Positions 15,965 through 26,549 are shown, counted from the stretch's first letter. The stretch: DNA of 64,000 bases from Bacillus sp. NTK071 (GCF_017303315.1 NZ_JAFKOI010000001.1:682001-746000); one strand, 5' to 3'. A program made the numbers and translations. The notes: generated from the sequence alone by a model not told the origin.

Positions 15965-16543
15965 ATGAACACATTACATCATGCATTCTGGAGTTACTTT
16001 TTCTTTCGTAAAAAGAAGCGTCTTACAGTTAAATATATTGTTATTGGCGGCATTGCGCCAGACATCATTTATTATGTGATGTTTCTATTTTTATTAGTAG
16101 AGCGAAGTATTCAAAAACTCATTGATCCTAGTGTGCAGTTATCTATACATTACTTTATCCATGGTCTTTTTGAACATCCTGTAGTCGATATTTTACGTAA
16201 GTTAGGTCATTCCATAGTAATCTGGTTTATAGCTTTTATTGTACTAATGATACTTCACCGCGGGTTTAAACTAACCCCTTTGTCTGGATTCATTTGGGGA
16301 TGGTTCCTTCATGTTGTTGTTGATTTCTTTACCCATGTAAGTGACGCTGTCCCTATTTTCTATCCTATTTATAACAAAATCATACCTGGCGTTGTATCTT
16401 ACTGGAACGGTGACTACTTTGGAATCGAATTTTCGATCACGCATTCCATTGTACTCGTATCTACGATCATTTATTTACTAATAAAACGACGTAAAACGAA
16501 AAAGATCCTTAAAGAAAACAGTCAAAAAGAGTTCAATTCATAA
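15965..16543 (+). CDS. Multipass membrane protein, DUF457/YdjM-like
   Basis: A 192-residue protein with four to five hydrophobic helices and a Lys-rich C-terminal tail. Conserved polar positions sit in the pattern of membrane-bound metal-dependent hydrolase-like proteins (DUF457): LHHAFW near the start, GGIAPDIIYY, a His in GHSIV, WGWFLHVVVDFFTH and a final FSITHSIV. The His/Asp residues could form a metal site at the membrane surface. Enzyme activity is not demonstrated for most members. GAGGATCGG precedes the ATG. A related protein is encoded at 17349. Confidence 0.6.
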   Translation: MNTLHHAFWSYFFFRKKKRLTVKYIVIGGIAPDIIYYVMFLFLLVERSIQKLIDPSVQLSIHYFIHGLFEHPVVDILRKLGHSIVIWFIAFIVLMILHRGFKLTPLSGFIWGWFLHVVVDFFTHVSDAVPIFYPIYNKIIPGVVSYWNGDYFGIEFSITHSIVLVSTIIYLLIKRRKTKKILKENSQKEFNS

Positions 16544-16545
16544 CA

Positions 16546-16582
16546 AAAAAGGAACAAGTGCTTTTGCACTCTGCTCCTTTTC
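16546..16582. terminator. Bidirectional terminator
   Basis: AAAAGGA...AGTGC, TTTT loop, GCACT...TCCTTTT: an interrupted hairpin between two convergent genes. Confidence 0.8.
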
Positions 16583-17247
16583 TAGTCTACTTTCTCTTTA
16601 ATAACAGAATTTGATTTCATTACTCGATTTCGAATTAAGATCGGAATAACTGATAGTAGGATAAAGACCCCAACCGCTATCGCTATAACTTTTGGATCAC
16701 CTGTTACAAGACTACTTCCAAGAAAATTATAAGCAAATGTCCCTGGGATAATACCAATTAATGTGCCTAAAAAAAACGAAGTAAATTTAATCTTGGATAA
16801 ACCAGCTGAATAACTAATTAAATCAAAGTTAAATAGCGGAACGAATCGAAAGAATAAAACATAGAAAAACCCATTCTTCTCAAGTTGTTCCTGTAATTTA
16901 CGACCTTTTCCTTGCCAATCTTTTTTCGCAATGGTTTTACCTAATTTTCTAGCTACAATAAAAGACAATACTGCCCCACCGGTCGCACCGATAACAGTAT
17001 AAATCGTTCCAAATAGTGACCCAAAAGCTAGCCCACCTGCAATCGATAGGACAGATGCAGGGAAAAAGATTAATGGGCGGATCGTATAGATCACCATATA
17101 GACAATTGGAGCAAGTATGCCAAAGGATAGGATCCAATCTCGAATCTCTTCTACTCGAAAGTCAAGATAGGAACGGCTAAACCAGATTAATAAACTAACG
17201 GCAGCCAGAAACCCTATCCATTTCAACCATCTTATTGGATGTTTCAT
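16582..17247 (-). CDS. TVP38/TMEM64 (VTT domain) membrane protein
   Basis: A 221-residue integral membrane protein with about six hydrophobic segments. The VTT/DedA-like core is visible: IRPLIFFPASVLSIAGGLAFG, GATGGAVLSFIVARKLGK with its Gly-rich loop and Arg, FFYVLFFRFVPLFNFDLISYSAG and LGTLIGIIPGTFAYNFLGSS. Members of the wider superfamily have been linked to lipid scrambling or flippase activity and proton-coupled transport. The role of the TVP38 branch in Bacillus is not settled. It is transcribed alone. Confidence 0.82.
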   Translation of the reverse strand: MKHPIRWLKWIGFLAAVSLLIWFSRSYLDFRVEEIRDWILSFGILAPIVYMVIYTIRPLIFFPASVLSIAGGLAFGSLFGTIYTVIGATGGAVLSFIVARKLGKTIAKKDWQGKGRKLQEQLEKNGFFYVLFFRFVPLFNFDLISYSAGLSKIKFTSFFLGTLIGIIPGTFAYNFLGSSLVTGDPKVIAIAVGVFILLSVIPILIRNRVMKSNSVIKEKVD

Positions 17248-17348
17248 CTTCCCATCCTCTCTTTATCGTTCTACATCTTACACTACCGTATTTTCGATGA
17301 AATGACTGTAATAATGCTTACATACGCAAAAAAATGAGCTTTTCCCCG

Positions 17349-17846
17349 CTATGCGAACAATTGTTTGTATATTAAGAAAATCGCACTTATTACTAGAATA
17401 CTTGATATAAGCCCTTCAGCTTTCGAAGCGGTTTTCATGTAAACGGGAAAACGCACTCGAAGTGGGATCGGATAGAACAGTTGAATACCTCTAACTGTCA
17501 TTGCATCAAGTATTAAATGACTAACAAATCCGATTAGAAGCCCTGTTTGAATCAACTCGTTATCCTGAAATGCAAAGGTTGAGGTTAGCCAGTAAATAAG
17601 AACAACGAAAAGAATGCTATGTGTGATTGTTCGATGTCCAAAGTACCGACTAATTCCTTTTGAGAGCACTTTGGCTCTTCTTCCTGTCCATGAACCCGGG
17701 TGGCATACATCTGGTAAGAGCGACCCTAATAAACACGCTCCGTAGTATAGCATTATCTGCGGTGCGTCCAAACTCTGCGTTATGTAATAGCTTTGTGAAG
17801 CTATGCCAAGGCATATACCACCTATGGCATGTGTTTTCCCCTCCAT
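17349..17846 (-). CDS. DUF457/YdjM-type membrane-bound metal-dependent hydrolase-like protein
   Basis: A 165-residue protein. I start at ATG 17846 (MEGKTHAIGG) because GAAGGAGGAATAAT lies directly before it; a longer frame from 17897 has no ribosome site. Four hydrophobic helices carry the DUF457 residues THAIGG, LGSLLPDVCHPGS, GHRTITHSILF and GFVSHLILDAMTVRG. The His and Asp residues form a predicted metal centre as in YdjM and YvsG. YdjM in B. subtilis is SOS-induced, but I see no clear LexA box here. Function is unknown. Confidence 0.78.
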   Translation of the reverse strand: MEGKTHAIGGICLGIASQSYYITQSLDAPQIMLYYGACLLGSLLPDVCHPGSWTGRRAKVLSKGISRYFGHRTITHSILFVVLIYWLTSTFAFQDNELIQTGLLIGFVSHLILDAMTVRGIQLFYPIPLRVRFPVYMKTASKAEGLISSILVISAIFLIYKQLFA

Positions 17847-17963
17847 ATTATTCCTCCTTCTTTCGTGATGCGTTCTCAATTGGTGTAAAGTGCCCATTTA
17901 GAGGGGGTGCAATCATATGTTCGCATTCGGTTTAGTATAGCACAAATAAAGTAAATCATCACG

Positions 17964-17994
17964 AAAAAAATAGACCCGTCGATTAGACGGATCT
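17964..17994 (-). terminator. Terminator of parE-parC
   Basis: AGATCCGTC / GACGGGTCT (one wobble) with a 5-nt loop, followed on the minus strand by seven T. It lies eight bases beyond the parC stop codon. Confidence 0.85.
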
Positions 17995-18001
17995 ACTAGC
18001 T

Positions 18002-20428
18002 TTATTCAGGTTTAGATTTCTTTGTTAATTCAAGTGCATCACCAGTCTCACTTACATCGATAACAAAAGAACCATTGCTATAGCGGTCATTTGGACGATA
18101 AGTGGAAGGGTCTACTTCAACTGGTTCACCTTTTTTCGTTCTTACCATTACAAGATCTTGTTTCGTTACAGCCTCAACTCCAATAACACGATGAGGATTT
18201 GATTTTAATTCCCTAAGCATCACGACGCCTCGTTTGGCTCTCGTTGTTATTTCAAATTCACTTAATTGCATTTTCTTTACCGCTCCTCGGTGGGTTACAA
18301 GGAACAGATCATATTTCGCTGTCGGTTCATAAATAATACCACTCACAACAAAATCATCTTCTTTTAAATTAATACCTTTTACACCGCTCGCACGCTGACC
18401 AACGAGACTAATTTCATCTTCTTTAAATCGAAGACCATAACCGAAGTTTGTAGCAATGAATACTTCTTTGCTGCCGTTTGTTACATAAACATCAACCAAT
18501 TCATCATCTTTTTTAAGCTTAAGTGCCATAAGTGGCTTTGAATAACGTTGAGCTTTATAGTGTGATAGCTCGGTTTTCTTAATCATACCTTGTTTGGTTA
18601 TGAAAACAAGGTAACGATCTTCCTTAAACTCCTGAATCTCCATGGCCTCAATAATCCGCTCGTCTGATTCAATAGAAACAATATTGGCCACATGTTGTCC
18701 GAGATCTTTCCACCTGATTTCTGGTAACTCATGAACAGGAAGATAGAGATAACTACCTTTGTTCGTGAATAACAGAATGGTGTTTGTCGTATTGCTATCA
18801 AATTGACGGAGAAGAGTATCTGTCTCTTTCATCCCAAAGTCTTTCCCGTTTGAGGCAGCATATGAACGAGGACTTGTCCTTTTTACATAGCCATCTTCTG
18901 TAACCGTTACAATAACATCCTCAGATGGGACCATCACTTCAAGATTGACTTTAATATCTTCAATTTCCTGTTCAATTTTAGTCATACGAGCATCAGCATA
19001 CTTCTTACGAATTTCAAGAAGTTCTTTTTTAATGAGATTTACAAGTTTTTTCTCACTACCAAGAATTGTTTCTAGCTTGTTAATAAGTTGAGTAAGCTCT
19101 TCTGATTCTTTCTGAAGCGTTGTAATATCCGTATTCGTTAAGCGGTATAGCTGTAAGTTTACAATCGCTTCAGCTTGAGCATCTGTAAAGTCGTACTGAC
19201 TTATTAAATTGTTCTTTGCATCGCGCTTGTCTTTTGATGAACGAATGGTAGCGATAACTTCATCTAGAATGGATATCGCTCGAATAAGCCCTTCAACAAC
19301 GTGCTGTCGATCCTTCGCTCGTTTTAAATCATACTCAGAACGACGGATGACTACTTCCTTCTGATGCTCAATGTACGCACTTAGAATACGCTTTAAGCCC
19401 ATTTGTTTAGGGGTTTTGTTATAAATCGCCACCATATTGTAATTGTACGTAATTTGTAAGTCTGTTGCTTTGTATAAATACTTCAGGATTCCAGTTGCAT
19501 CTGCGTCTTTCTTTAACTCGATCACAAACCTAAGACCAGTGCGATCCGTCTCATCTCGTACTTCTGAAATACCTTCTACTTTGCGATCTACGCGTAGTTC
19601 ATCAATTTTCTTGACGAGATTTGCCTTGTTAATTTCATACGGAATTTCAGTTACAACAATTTGTTGACGTCCACCACGTACTTCTTCAATTTCAGCTTTA
19701 CCACGTAGGATGAATTTCCCTTTACCTGTTTCAAATGCCTTACGAATTCCTTCTGTCCCTTGAGCAATGCCCCCTGTTGGAAAATCAGGTCCTTTAACAA
19801 CATTCATTAGCTCTTCTAGCGTCACATCAGGGTTTTCCATCTGCATGACAGCAGCATCAATGACTTCCCCTAAATTGTGTGGAGGAATATCTGTCGCGTA
19901 TCCTGCAGAAATACCAGTTGATCCGTTAACGAGTAAGTTTGGGAAACGAGCTGGAAGCACAATCGGCTCATACTGCGTATCATCAAAGTTCGGAGCAAAC
20001 TCTACTGTATCTTTATCGATATCACGAAGGAGTTCAGATGATATCGCAGAAAGTCGTGCTTCTGTATAACGCATAGCAGCAGGTGGGTCCCCGTCAACAC
20101 TTCCGTTATTACCGTGCATTTCCACTAGGATATTGCGTACTTTCCAATCCTGCGTCATGCGCACCATAGCGTCATAAACAGACGTATCGCCGTGAGGGTG
20201 GTAGTTACCAATAACGTTACCAACCGTTTTAGCTGATTTCCGAAAAGGTTTATCTGCAACATTTCCTTCATGATGCATCGCATAAAGAATACGTCTTTGT
20301 ACAGGCTTCAGACCGTCCCTTGCATCGGGCAGGGCACGGTCCTGAATAATGTATTTACTATAGCGGCCAAAAGCGTCTCCAAGGACATCTTCTAGCGGTA
20401 GATCTAGAAATTTTTCTGCGTTAGCCAA
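18002..20428 (-). CDS. parC: DNA topoisomerase IV subunit A
   Basis: An 808-residue breakage-reunion subunit of topoisomerase IV, which decatenates daughter chromosomes. The winged-helix/tower core carries [25 protein letters not shown] and the catalytic Tyr121 in [12 protein letters not shown] coiled coil (about 365-490) and a C-terminal beta-pinwheel domain (about 500-800) follow. The pinwheel has repeats like [16 protein letters not shown] and KGINLKEDD, but the GyrA-box consensus is weak, which separates ParC from GyrA. At the quinolone-determining positions the residues are Thr82 and Asp86. It follows parE by two bases, as in other Firmicutes. Confidence 0.93.
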   Translation of the reverse strand: MANAEKFLDLPLEDVLGDAFGRYSKYIIQDRALPDARDGLKPVQRRILYAMHHEGNVADKPFRKSAKTVGNVIGNYHPHGDTSVYDAMVRMTQDWKVRNILVEMHGNNGSVDGDPPAAMRYTEARLSAISSELLRDIDKDTVEFAPNFDDTQYEPIVLPARFPNLLVNGSTGISAGYATDIPPHNLGEVIDAAVMQMENPDVTLEELMNVVKGPDFPTGGIAQGTEGIRKAFETGKGKFILRGKAEIEEVRGGRQQIVVTEIPYEINKANLVKKIDELRVDRKVEGISEVRDETDRTGLRFVIELKKDADATGILKYLYKATDLQITYNYNMVAIYNKTPKQMGLKRILSAYIEHQKEVVIRRSEYDLKRAKDRQHVVEGLIRAISILDEVIATIRSSKDKRDAKNNLISQYDFTDAQAEAIVNLQLYRLTNTDITTLQKESEELTQLINKLETILGSEKKLVNLIKKELLEIRKKYADARMTKIEQEIEDIKVNLEVMVPSEDVIVTVTEDGYVKRTSPRSYAASNGKDFGMKETDTLLRQFDSNTTNTILLFTNKGSYLYLPVHELPEIRWKDLGQHVANIVSIESDERIIEAMEIQEFKEDRYLVFITKQGMIKKTELSHYKAQRYSKPLMALKLKKDDELVDVYVTNGSKEVFIATNFGYGLRFKEDEISLVGQRASGVKGINLKEDDFVVSGIIYEPTAKYDLFLVTHRGAVKKMQLSEFEITTRAKRGVVMLRELKSNPHRVIGVEAVTKQDLVMVRTKKGEPVEVDPSTYRPNDRYSNGSFVIDVSETGDALELTKKSKPE

Positions 20429-20430
20429 TG

Positions 20431-22401
20431 TTACGCCTCCTCTTCAATAATGGAAATGTTCTCATTCTCGATGATGTTGGTCTCTTCATTCAGTCCAAAT
20501 GCTACATTTGATTCAATCCATTGTCTTCGTGGTTCAACTTTGTCTCCCATAAGAACAGAAACGCGTCTCTCAGCACGAGCAATATCTTCAATCTTCACTC
20601 GAATCAATGTGCGACTTTCAGGATTCATCGTCGTTTCCCATAATTGATCGGCGTTCATTTCACCTAGTCCCTTATAACGCTGAATGGTATAGCCTTTACC
20701 GACTTTCTTCATTGCTGCTTTCATACCTTCTTCATCCCAAGCATACTCGACAACTTCTTTCTTTCCTTTCCCCTTACTAACCTTATAAAGAGGAGGAAGT
20801 GCGAGAAAAATCTTCCCATTTTCAACAAGCTGCTTCATATAGCGGTAGAAGAACGTGAGAAGAAGTACCTGGATATGCGCACCATCTGTGTCCGCATCCG
20901 TCATAATGATGACTTTGTCGTAGTTTGCATCCTCAATATCAAAGTCTGGACCTACTCCCGCTCCAATAGCGTGAATAATGGTATTGATTTCTTCGTTTTT
21001 AAAAATATCCTGAAGTTTTGCTTTTTCCGTATTGATTACCTTACCACGGAGCGGGAGGATAGCCTGTGTTCGTCGATCTCGTCCTTGCTTAGCAGATCCT
21101 CCAGCTGAGTCACCCTCAACAAGGTATAATTCGTTCTTTTTCGGATTACGAGACGTCGCAGGTGTTAATTTCCCACTTAGAATCGTTTCTTTCCGCTTCC
21201 CTTTCTTGCCAGAACGTGCATCTTCTCGCGCTTTTCTAGCTGCTTCTCGCGCTTGAGCAGCTTTAATAGATTTTTTGATAAGCATTTCACTAATCGACGG
21301 ATTTTCTTCTAAGAAATAAGAAATCTGACCTGATACAATTGCATCAATAGCTGATCGAGCTTCACTTGTACCAAGCTTACTTTTCGTTTGTCCTTCGAAC
21401 TGAAGCAGTTCCTCTGGAATTCGAACCGATACAATTGCTGTGAAGCCTTCGCGTATGTCATTTCCTTCAAGGTTTTTATCTTTTTCTTTTAAAAGATTTA
21501 CTTTTTTCGCATAATCATTAATAACGCGCGTAATCGCAGTCTTCATACCCGATTCATGTGTACCGCCATCTCTTGTTCGTACGTTATTAACAAATGAGAG
21601 GACATTTTCCGAGAAGCCATCGTTATACTGGAATGAGAAATCCAGTTCAATACCATTGTGTTCACCGTTAAACGTAACAACTGGATGTAATGTTTCTTTA
21701 TCTTCATTCAAATAGTTAATGAAGGCTTCGATACCGGTTTCATAATAGAAGACTTCTTTACGATCATGGCGTTTATCATTCAGTTCAATCTTAAGACCTT
21801 TAAGTAAGAATGCCGCTTCACGAAGGCGTTCGCTGAGCGTATCGTAATTATAATTTAGTGTGCTAAACATCGTAGGATCCGGTTTAAAATGAATTGTAGT
21901 TCCGGTTTTACGCGTTTTTCCTATGTTTTCGAGCGTTGTTGCTGGCTTGCCACCATTTTCAAATCGTTGCTTAAATATAAAGCCATCACGATGAATGGTA
22001 ACTTCTAGCCATTCCGATAGAGCGTTAACAACGGAGGCGCCTACACCGTGTAATCCTCCACTCGTTTTGTAGCCACCCTGTCCGAACTTACCTCCGGCGT
22101 GAAGGATGGTAAGGATGATTTCTGGTGTCGGTTTACCGAGTTTGTGCATTCCAACAGGCATTCCACGACCATTATCTTCAATACTGACACTATTATCTTC
22201 ATATAAAGTAACGTTGATTTCATCGCCATGTCCTGCAAGAGCTTCATCAACTGAGTTATCTACGATTTCGTAAACGAGATGATGCAAACCTCTTGAGTCA
22301 GTGCTTCCGATATACATACCCGGACGCTTTCTAACAGCTTCAAGCCCTTCTAGAACCTGGATCGAATCATCACTGTATTCTTGCTTCTGTTTCGTTACCA
22401 T
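20431..22401 (-). CDS. parE: DNA topoisomerase IV subunit B
   Basis: A 656-residue ATPase subunit of topoisomerase IV. The GHKL ATPase domain shows [13 protein letters not shown] (catalytic Glu, Mg-binding Asn), [10 protein letters not shown] and [17 protein letters not shown]. The transducer domain has the conserved [12 protein letters not shown] Lys. The Toprim domain has [20 protein letters not shown] and the DADTDGAHI Mg site. The C-terminus carries [15 protein letters not shown]. The family length is about 650. The start lies just after AAAGGGGAAAAAC. Confidence 0.94.
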   Translation of the reverse strand: MVTKQKQEYSDDSIQVLEGLEAVRKRPGMYIGSTDSRGLHHLVYEIVDNSVDEALAGHGDEINVTLYEDNSVSIEDNGRGMPVGMHKLGKPTPEIILTILHAGGKFGQGGYKTSGGLHGVGASVVNALSEWLEVTIHRDGFIFKQRFENGGKPATTLENIGKTRKTGTTIHFKPDPTMFSTLNYNYDTLSERLREAAFLLKGLKIELNDKRHDRKEVFYYETGIEAFINYLNEDKETLHPVVTFNGEHNGIELDFSFQYNDGFSENVLSFVNNVRTRDGGTHESGMKTAITRVINDYAKKVNLLKEKDKNLEGNDIREGFTAIVSVRIPEELLQFEGQTKSKLGTSEARSAIDAIVSGQISYFLEENPSISEMLIKKSIKAAQAREAARKAREDARSGKKGKRKETILSGKLTPATSRNPKKNELYLVEGDSAGGSAKQGRDRRTQAILPLRGKVINTEKAKLQDIFKNEEINTIIHAIGAGVGPDFDIEDANYDKVIIMTDADTDGAHIQVLLLTFFYRYMKQLVENGKIFLALPPLYKVSKGKGKKEVVEYAWDEEGMKAAMKKVGKGYTIQRYKGLGEMNADQLWETTMNPESRTLIRVKIEDIARAERRVSVLMGDKVEPRRQWIESNVAFGLNEETNIIENENISIIEEEA

Positions 22402-22611
22402 GTTTTTCCCCTTTCAACTTGCTGTATAGACTAGCCTACCACATGAGAACGGATGTTTCTATTTTTTCTTACACCCTGTCCTTTTTTAAAAGCATTGCCA
22501 GATCTGCACTTTTTTAATAGTAAGGCAGTACTCTACAGTCTTTATCTACACTAAGCTTTAACGTAATCATCGTCATTTCTTCTATTGATATACGCTTTCG
22601 ATTCATCGTAT

Positions 22612-22636
22612 AAAAAAATCCTGCACATTGGCAGGA
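22612..22636 (-). terminator. Terminator of the secreted hypothetical gene
   Basis: TCCTGC / GCAGGA with a 6-nt loop, followed on the minus strand by seven T (22618-22612). Confidence 0.8.
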
Positions 22637-22672
22637 GAGAAAAAAACATCGAACCGTATTGTACCGTATTGT

Positions 22673-23065
22673 CTATTTTTCATCAATTGTTTTTACGACA
22701 TCTACATTACCAGCTTTATAACCAATTGTGATCGTGTCCCCCTCATGAATCGACTCCCACTTCGACCTATCGGTTAAATAAGGAGTTTTGTTAACAACGA
22801 GATAATAATAAGGTTTGTCAGCTGCAAATTCAGTCAACTCTTCTGCATTTTCATTTGTTTGATCATTTCCATCTTCTTCATTACTTTCATCTTTTTGGTC
22901 GATTTTTATCGTCATTTGTGGCTTTTCATAGCGAATCATTTTCTTTTGGACCTCGCCAGTTACATGTGCTAGATCATCATTTTGTTCGTTAGCAAAGGCC
23001 GTACCAACAGCTACAACAAAACATAGCAACAAAACCGACAGAAGGGTTCCTCTCAACATATTCAT
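22673..23065 (-). CDS. Secreted hypothetical protein
   Basis: A 130-residue exported protein. I start at ATG 23065 (MNMLRGTLLSVLLL), seven bases after GAGAGGAG. The signal peptide ends near TAFA-NEQ (about residue 25). The mature protein has a strand (VQKKMIRYEKPQMTIKIDQ), a very acidic linker (DESNEEDGNDQTNENAEE) and a compact C-terminal beta domain (YYYLVVNKTPYL, DTITIGYKAGNVDVVKTI) resembling an OB or SH3-like fold. I do not recognise the family. Terminator and promoter place it as a single gene. Confidence 0.62.
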   Translation of the reverse strand: MNMLRGTLLSVLLLCFVVAVGTAFANEQNDDLAHVTGEVQKKMIRYEKPQMTIKIDQKDESNEEDGNDQTNENAEELTEFAADKPYYYLVVNKTPYLTDRSKWESIHEGDTITIGYKAGNVDVVKTIDEK

Positions 23066-23348
23066 ATAGAGGCTCCTCTCATCGTACATTCGCTATTAGT
23101 TTACCATACATTTTTCATTTGGTAATACGTTTTCTTATAGCATAAGCGATTTCCCAATGTTCAAATGAATGATTTAAGTTGAAAGTTCGTTTGAATGTTG
23201 AACAACATTAATATCATTTTGCTCTTCCATATAACAATAAAAAGCGTTAACCAAATTTATAATTAAGGTGTTATAATAAGAATGAAATAAACGAATCCTA
23301 GTGTTTCAACTAAGATATATTCAAATTAATAGCTGTAGCAAACTTAAC
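23066..23348. other. Intergenic region upstream of bioY
   Basis: AT-rich sequence between divergent genes. It holds two imperfect dyads, TTACCA...TGGTAA (23101-23125) and TTCAAATGAA...TTCGTTTGAA (about 23160-23195), neither followed by a T run. No gene is visible. Confidence 0.35.
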
Positions 23349-23400
23349 TGTTAACTTAATTTATTTTATAGTTGACATAAAATAGTTTATCTTTTACGAT
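23349..23400 (+). promoter_or_regulatory. BirA-type biotin operator and promoter of bioY
   Basis: TGTTAAC (23349-23355), 15 nt, GTTGACA (23371-23377) is an inverted repeat with one mismatch, matching the Firmicutes BirA operator core TGTTAAC-N14/15-GTTAACA. Its right arm contains the -35 TTGACA (23372-23377). A -10-like TACGAT follows after 17 nt (23395-23400). Biotinyl-AMP-loaded BirA would thus block RNA polymerase. Confidence 0.7.
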
Positions 23401-23433
23401 TCTTTATAGTGATAATGAAAGCGAGGATCATTT

Positions 23434-24021
23434 ATGGGGAAAATGAAAACAATTGATTTAGTTTACGCAGGAATGTTTGCTGCATTGATGGCCGTTGGGG
23501 CAAATATTGCTCAATTTCTTGTCGTTGGGGGTGTCCCAATTACATTACAAACGTTTTTTGCAATTCTTGCTGGCCTTCTACTCGGTAGTAGACTTGGTGC
23601 TACTTCAATGATTGTTTACACCTTAGTTGGATTAGCAGGAGCACCCGTTTTTGCTCAATTTACAGGTGGACCTGGTGTTATTTTCAAACCAACATTTGGA
23701 TTTATTCTATCTTATATTTTAGTTGCGTATGTAGTTGGTAAAATTGTTGAATCAAAGGTTAAGCCTTCTATGTCGACCTTTATGATTGCTAGTTTCACTG
23801 GATTTATTTTGAACTATGTTTTAGGAACAAACTATATGTACTACGCTTATAAACTGTGGGCAGATGCTCCAGAAGGATTTACTTATAGCATGGCTTGGCT
23901 CTGGATGCTTGCCCCTTTACCCAAAGATATTATTTTAAGTGCTGTAGCGGCTCTTATTTCTCCACGTATCTACACTGCTGTTTCAAAAACGGCGAGACGT
24001 CAACATGGCAAAGTTGCCTAA
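23434..24021 (+). CDS. bioY: Biotin transporter BioY (ECF S-component)
   Basis: A 195-residue membrane protein with six hydrophobic helices, the substrate-binding S-component of biotin ECF transporters. BioY hallmarks are PITLQTFFAILAGLLLGSRLG, LAGAPVFAQFTGGPGVIFKPTFGFILSY, FILNYVLGTNYMYY and the C-terminal LAPLPKDIILSAVAALIS. It works alone at low rate or with the shared EcfAA'T module, which is not in this window. A BirA-type operator precedes it. Biotin supply matters for the acyl-CoA carboxylase whose C-terminal part is encoded at the right edge. Confidence 0.93.
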   Translation: MGKMKTIDLVYAGMFAALMAVGANIAQFLVVGGVPITLQTFFAILAGLLLGSRLGATSMIVYTLVGLAGAPVFAQFTGGPGVIFKPTFGFILSYILVAYVVGKIVESKVKPSMSTFMIASFTGFILNYVLGTNYMYYAYKLWADAPEGFTYSMAWLWMLAPLPKDIILSAVAALISPRIYTAVSKTARRQHGKVA

Positions 24022-24061
24022 TTACGTATTCCTCTATTCCCAATAGTTGAATAATAAATGA

Positions 24062-24089
24062 CCGCCGGTACGCACCGGCGGCTTTTTTT
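24062..24089 (+). terminator. Terminator of bioY
   Basis: A perfect 8-bp GC stem CCGCCGGT / ACCGGCGG with a 4-nt loop, followed by a T run (24083-24089). Confidence 0.92.
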
Positions 24090-24094
24090 GACTA

Positions 24095-25270
24095 TTATTC
24101 GCTTGCGACTTGTTTTGATTTGTTTGAATTCAAGAATAAAGAAACGATGAACATTAGTAGAAGGAAGACAATAACAAGACTAAAGCCACCTTTTTCACCA
24201 AACGCCTCTGAAACAAGGCCGATGATATAACCGGCTAACCCGCCACCAATTCCTGAAGCAACGTAGATTAGACCAAGAGCCGACCCTGGATTTTTTGAAA
24301 TTGTCGTTCCGAAAGCCGTCGCTGTTGGGAACAATGTGGAGAAGAATAGACCCGCACCAGCGAACAAGTAAGGCACTTGATTGGCAAAGAAAAAGCTAAT
24401 CGCCACGATAATTACTGATCCGAGAGAGAATGAAATCATGATTAATCTTTCGTTCAGTTTATTTGCAAGATATGCAGCCCCAAGTCTTCCTACCATAAAG
24501 AAGACAGAGAACAGTGATAATATCGTTGCAACCATATCTGATTTCGCTTCGTTTGATATCCCACCAAGTTCAAGTGATTTTAAATATGGTGGAAAGAAGT
24601 TTGTAAATGATACTTCAGCAGATACTTCGAAAATCAAGAAGAACATTAAGAAGACCATTTGCGCATCCTTTAACATTGGAATAAAGGCTTTTAAGTCAAT
24701 CTTCTCTGCTTTACCATCTGGGAAGGCAACCGATGTAACGTAGAAAATTACTAAAACATTTAATGCAGCAATTCCTGCATAGAAATAGCGCCATGATGCA
24801 AATTCAAAGAGATAGTTTAGAAGTTGAGGAAAAACAATCATTCCAAGTCCGTAAATCCCCATCGCTAAATTAAACATTTGATTTTGTTTATTAGGATAAG
24901 CAGCTGGAACGATTGCATTTGAAGCAACACCAAGTGCACCAAGACCAAATCCAATTAACATATAGAAACCAAGAAACAGCATTACATTAGATGCTAATCC
25001 TGTGCCTAAAAATCCAGCACCCATAATAAATGTAGCAATAATAACCATGATTCGAAGTCCTTTTTTATCTGTAAAATAACCAAAAATCAAGCTTGCAAGT
25101 GTAAAGCCAATTTGAAAGATCAAAACGACTAGCCCAAACTCACTCATATCAAGCCCGATGTCTGCTTCGACCTCATCAAGGACAATCCCTTTTGTATTCG
25201 TAACCCCACCAGATACGAACTGGGTAAATAATAAAATAATTAACGCGTGAATACTTTTTCCTTTTGACAT
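24095..25270 (-). CDS. MFS transporter
   Basis: A 391-residue major facilitator with 12 predicted membrane helices. I start at ATG 25270 (MSKGKSIHALI), five bases after GGAGG. The motif-A loop between helices 2 and 3 reads GYFTDKKGLRIMV; a corresponding loop in the second half reads GRLGAAYLANKLNERLIM. The Gly-rich helix 4-5 region (IGFGLGALGVASNAIVPAAY) and the absence of long loops fit a solute:cation symporter or effluxer. The substrate cannot be inferred. Transcribed alone. Confidence 0.78.
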   Translation of the reverse strand: MSKGKSIHALIILLFTQFVSGGVTNTKGIVLDEVEADIGLDMSEFGLVVLIFQIGFTLASLIFGYFTDKKGLRIMVIIATFIMGAGFLGTGLASNVMLFLGFYMLIGFGLGALGVASNAIVPAAYPNKQNQMFNLAMGIYGLGMIVFPQLLNYLFEFASWRYFYAGIAALNVLVIFYVTSVAFPDGKAEKIDLKAFIPMLKDAQMVFLMFFLIFEVSAEVSFTNFFPPYLKSLELGGISNEAKSDMVATILSLFSVFFMVGRLGAAYLANKLNERLIMISFSLGSVIIVAISFFFANQVPYLFAGAGLFFSTLFPTATAFGTTISKNPGSALGLIYVASGIGGGLAGYIIGLVSEAFGEKGGFSLVIVFLLLMFIVSLFLNSNKSKQVASE

Positions 25271-25391
25271 AGTAACCTCCAAAATTTAATCTATCACGGA
25301 GGATTCCACGGTTATTTACATTTAAAACTTGTCATTATTTTCAAATGATTTCAGTTACCGCTTTCATTCCCTCCATACCGTTTCTTAAGCC

Positions 25392-25425
25392 AAAAAAAAA
25401 AGTTGCAGGGATTTCTCCCCGCAAC
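25392..25425 (-). terminator. Terminator of the cation antiporter gene
   Basis: GTTGCGGGGAG...ATCCCTGCAAC pairs imperfectly around GTTGC/GCAAC and is followed on the minus strand by ten T. Confidence 0.88.
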
Positions 25426-26415
25426 CTATTTCATTTGATAAACCATAAATGTAGCTATAAAGTAAATAACAACAATGGCGATAGATGGTAGCATATAAAA
25501 AAGCGTAGATCGCTTCTCTTGCCTTGTAATACTATATAAAATGACAAGTACCACTACAACCGTTGAAACTGTTGTAACGATATTAGACATACTAGCATGC
25601 TGGAATATATTCGTTTTAAGATAGATTGCATCCGTAAAAGAGAGAAGCATAATGTTAAATGCGTTACTCCCCAATAATGAGCTTACCCCCATGCTATAAT
25701 TCCGAAGCTTAAGGGCAGTTGCAACACTCACTGCGTCAGGAAGTGAGGTACTTGCACCGACTAAAAATGAACCTACAAATGATGCACCAAGCCCAGTACT
25801 GTCAGCAATTCGATCTGCCGTAAGGGTCAATATTGTACCAACAATCATAATCCCAACAGCGGAAAGTACAAACATTGTGACGACTCTTTGATAGGAAAAT
25901 TCTCCGTATTTTTGATTTCGACGATTTTTTCTTTTTACTTTTTCTTCTGTTTTGCTATTAATCCATTTTACCCCTACAAAATAAATAAGCACTAGAATGA
26001 CTGAACTATATCCAATGTGAAAAATACTCGCTTGTAAGGTTAAAGATAATCCTGCTACAACAATTAAAGTCATGACAATGACAAGATAAATATAAAGCTT
26101 ACTACCAATGTCCGTTTGGCCCATGATTTGTTCATGGCGGTAAACCATATCTAAAACAGCAAGTGCCAGTAAATTAAATAAGTTACTACCGAGTAAATTA
26201 CCGATAGCAAGATCCGGACTATCAATAGCAATGGCCGTTACACTTGACGTCAGTTCTGGTAAAGAAATGGCAGCGCCAATAATGATGCCCATAAACGCTG
26301 ATGATGTTTTCGTTTTCTCACTGATCGCATCCCCATACATGGCAAGACGCGTTGCAACAAAGTACGTTGCAATTGCTGCTGAGACAAATAACATAATCGT
26401 TAGAAATAATTGCAT
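25426..26415 (-). CDS. Sodium/calcium antiporter family membrane protein (CaCA superfamily)
   Basis: A 329-residue protein with about ten membrane helices in two inverted halves. Each half carries an alpha-repeat: GAAISLPELTSSVTAIAIDSPDLAIGNLLGSNLFN (about 47-82) and GASTSLPDAVSVATALKLRNYSMGVSSLLGSNAFN (about 221-256). Both hold the acidic, cation-binding Glu/Asp and the GSN motif. These define the YrbG-like bacterial branch of Ca2+:cation antiporters in the cytoplasmic membrane. Transported ions here are inferred. AGGAGAACATTC precedes the ATG. Confidence 0.85.
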   Translation of the reverse strand: MQLFLTIMLFVSAAIATYFVATRLAMYGDAISEKTKTSSAFMGIIIGAAISLPELTSSVTAIAIDSPDLAIGNLLGSNLFNLLALAVLDMVYRHEQIMGQTDIGSKLYIYLVIVMTLIVVAGLSLTLQASIFHIGYSSVILVLIYFVGVKWINSKTEEKVKRKNRRNQKYGEFSYQRVVTMFVLSAVGIMIVGTILTLTADRIADSTGLGASFVGSFLVGASTSLPDAVSVATALKLRNYSMGVSSLLGSNAFNIMLLSFTDAIYLKTNIFQHASMSNIVTTVSTVVVVLVILYSITRQEKRSTLFYMLPSIAIVVIYFIATFMVYQMK

Positions 26416-26549
26416 GAATGTTCTCCTTATGTCCTACAATTTAGCTTCTTCTTACCATTACCTTCATCGATTTTAGCTAAACCTTAAAAAGAAATATAGT
26501 ATTGCAATGGTTTAATAGGAGTGAGTCAAAAAAAGGTTCTTTACACATA

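Noticed and set aside
18002-22401. Possible GyrA/GyrB rather than ParC/ParE.
   Set aside because: The B-before-A order with a two-base gap, the poorly conserved GyrA-box and the ParE-type C-terminus fit topoisomerase IV better than gyrase.
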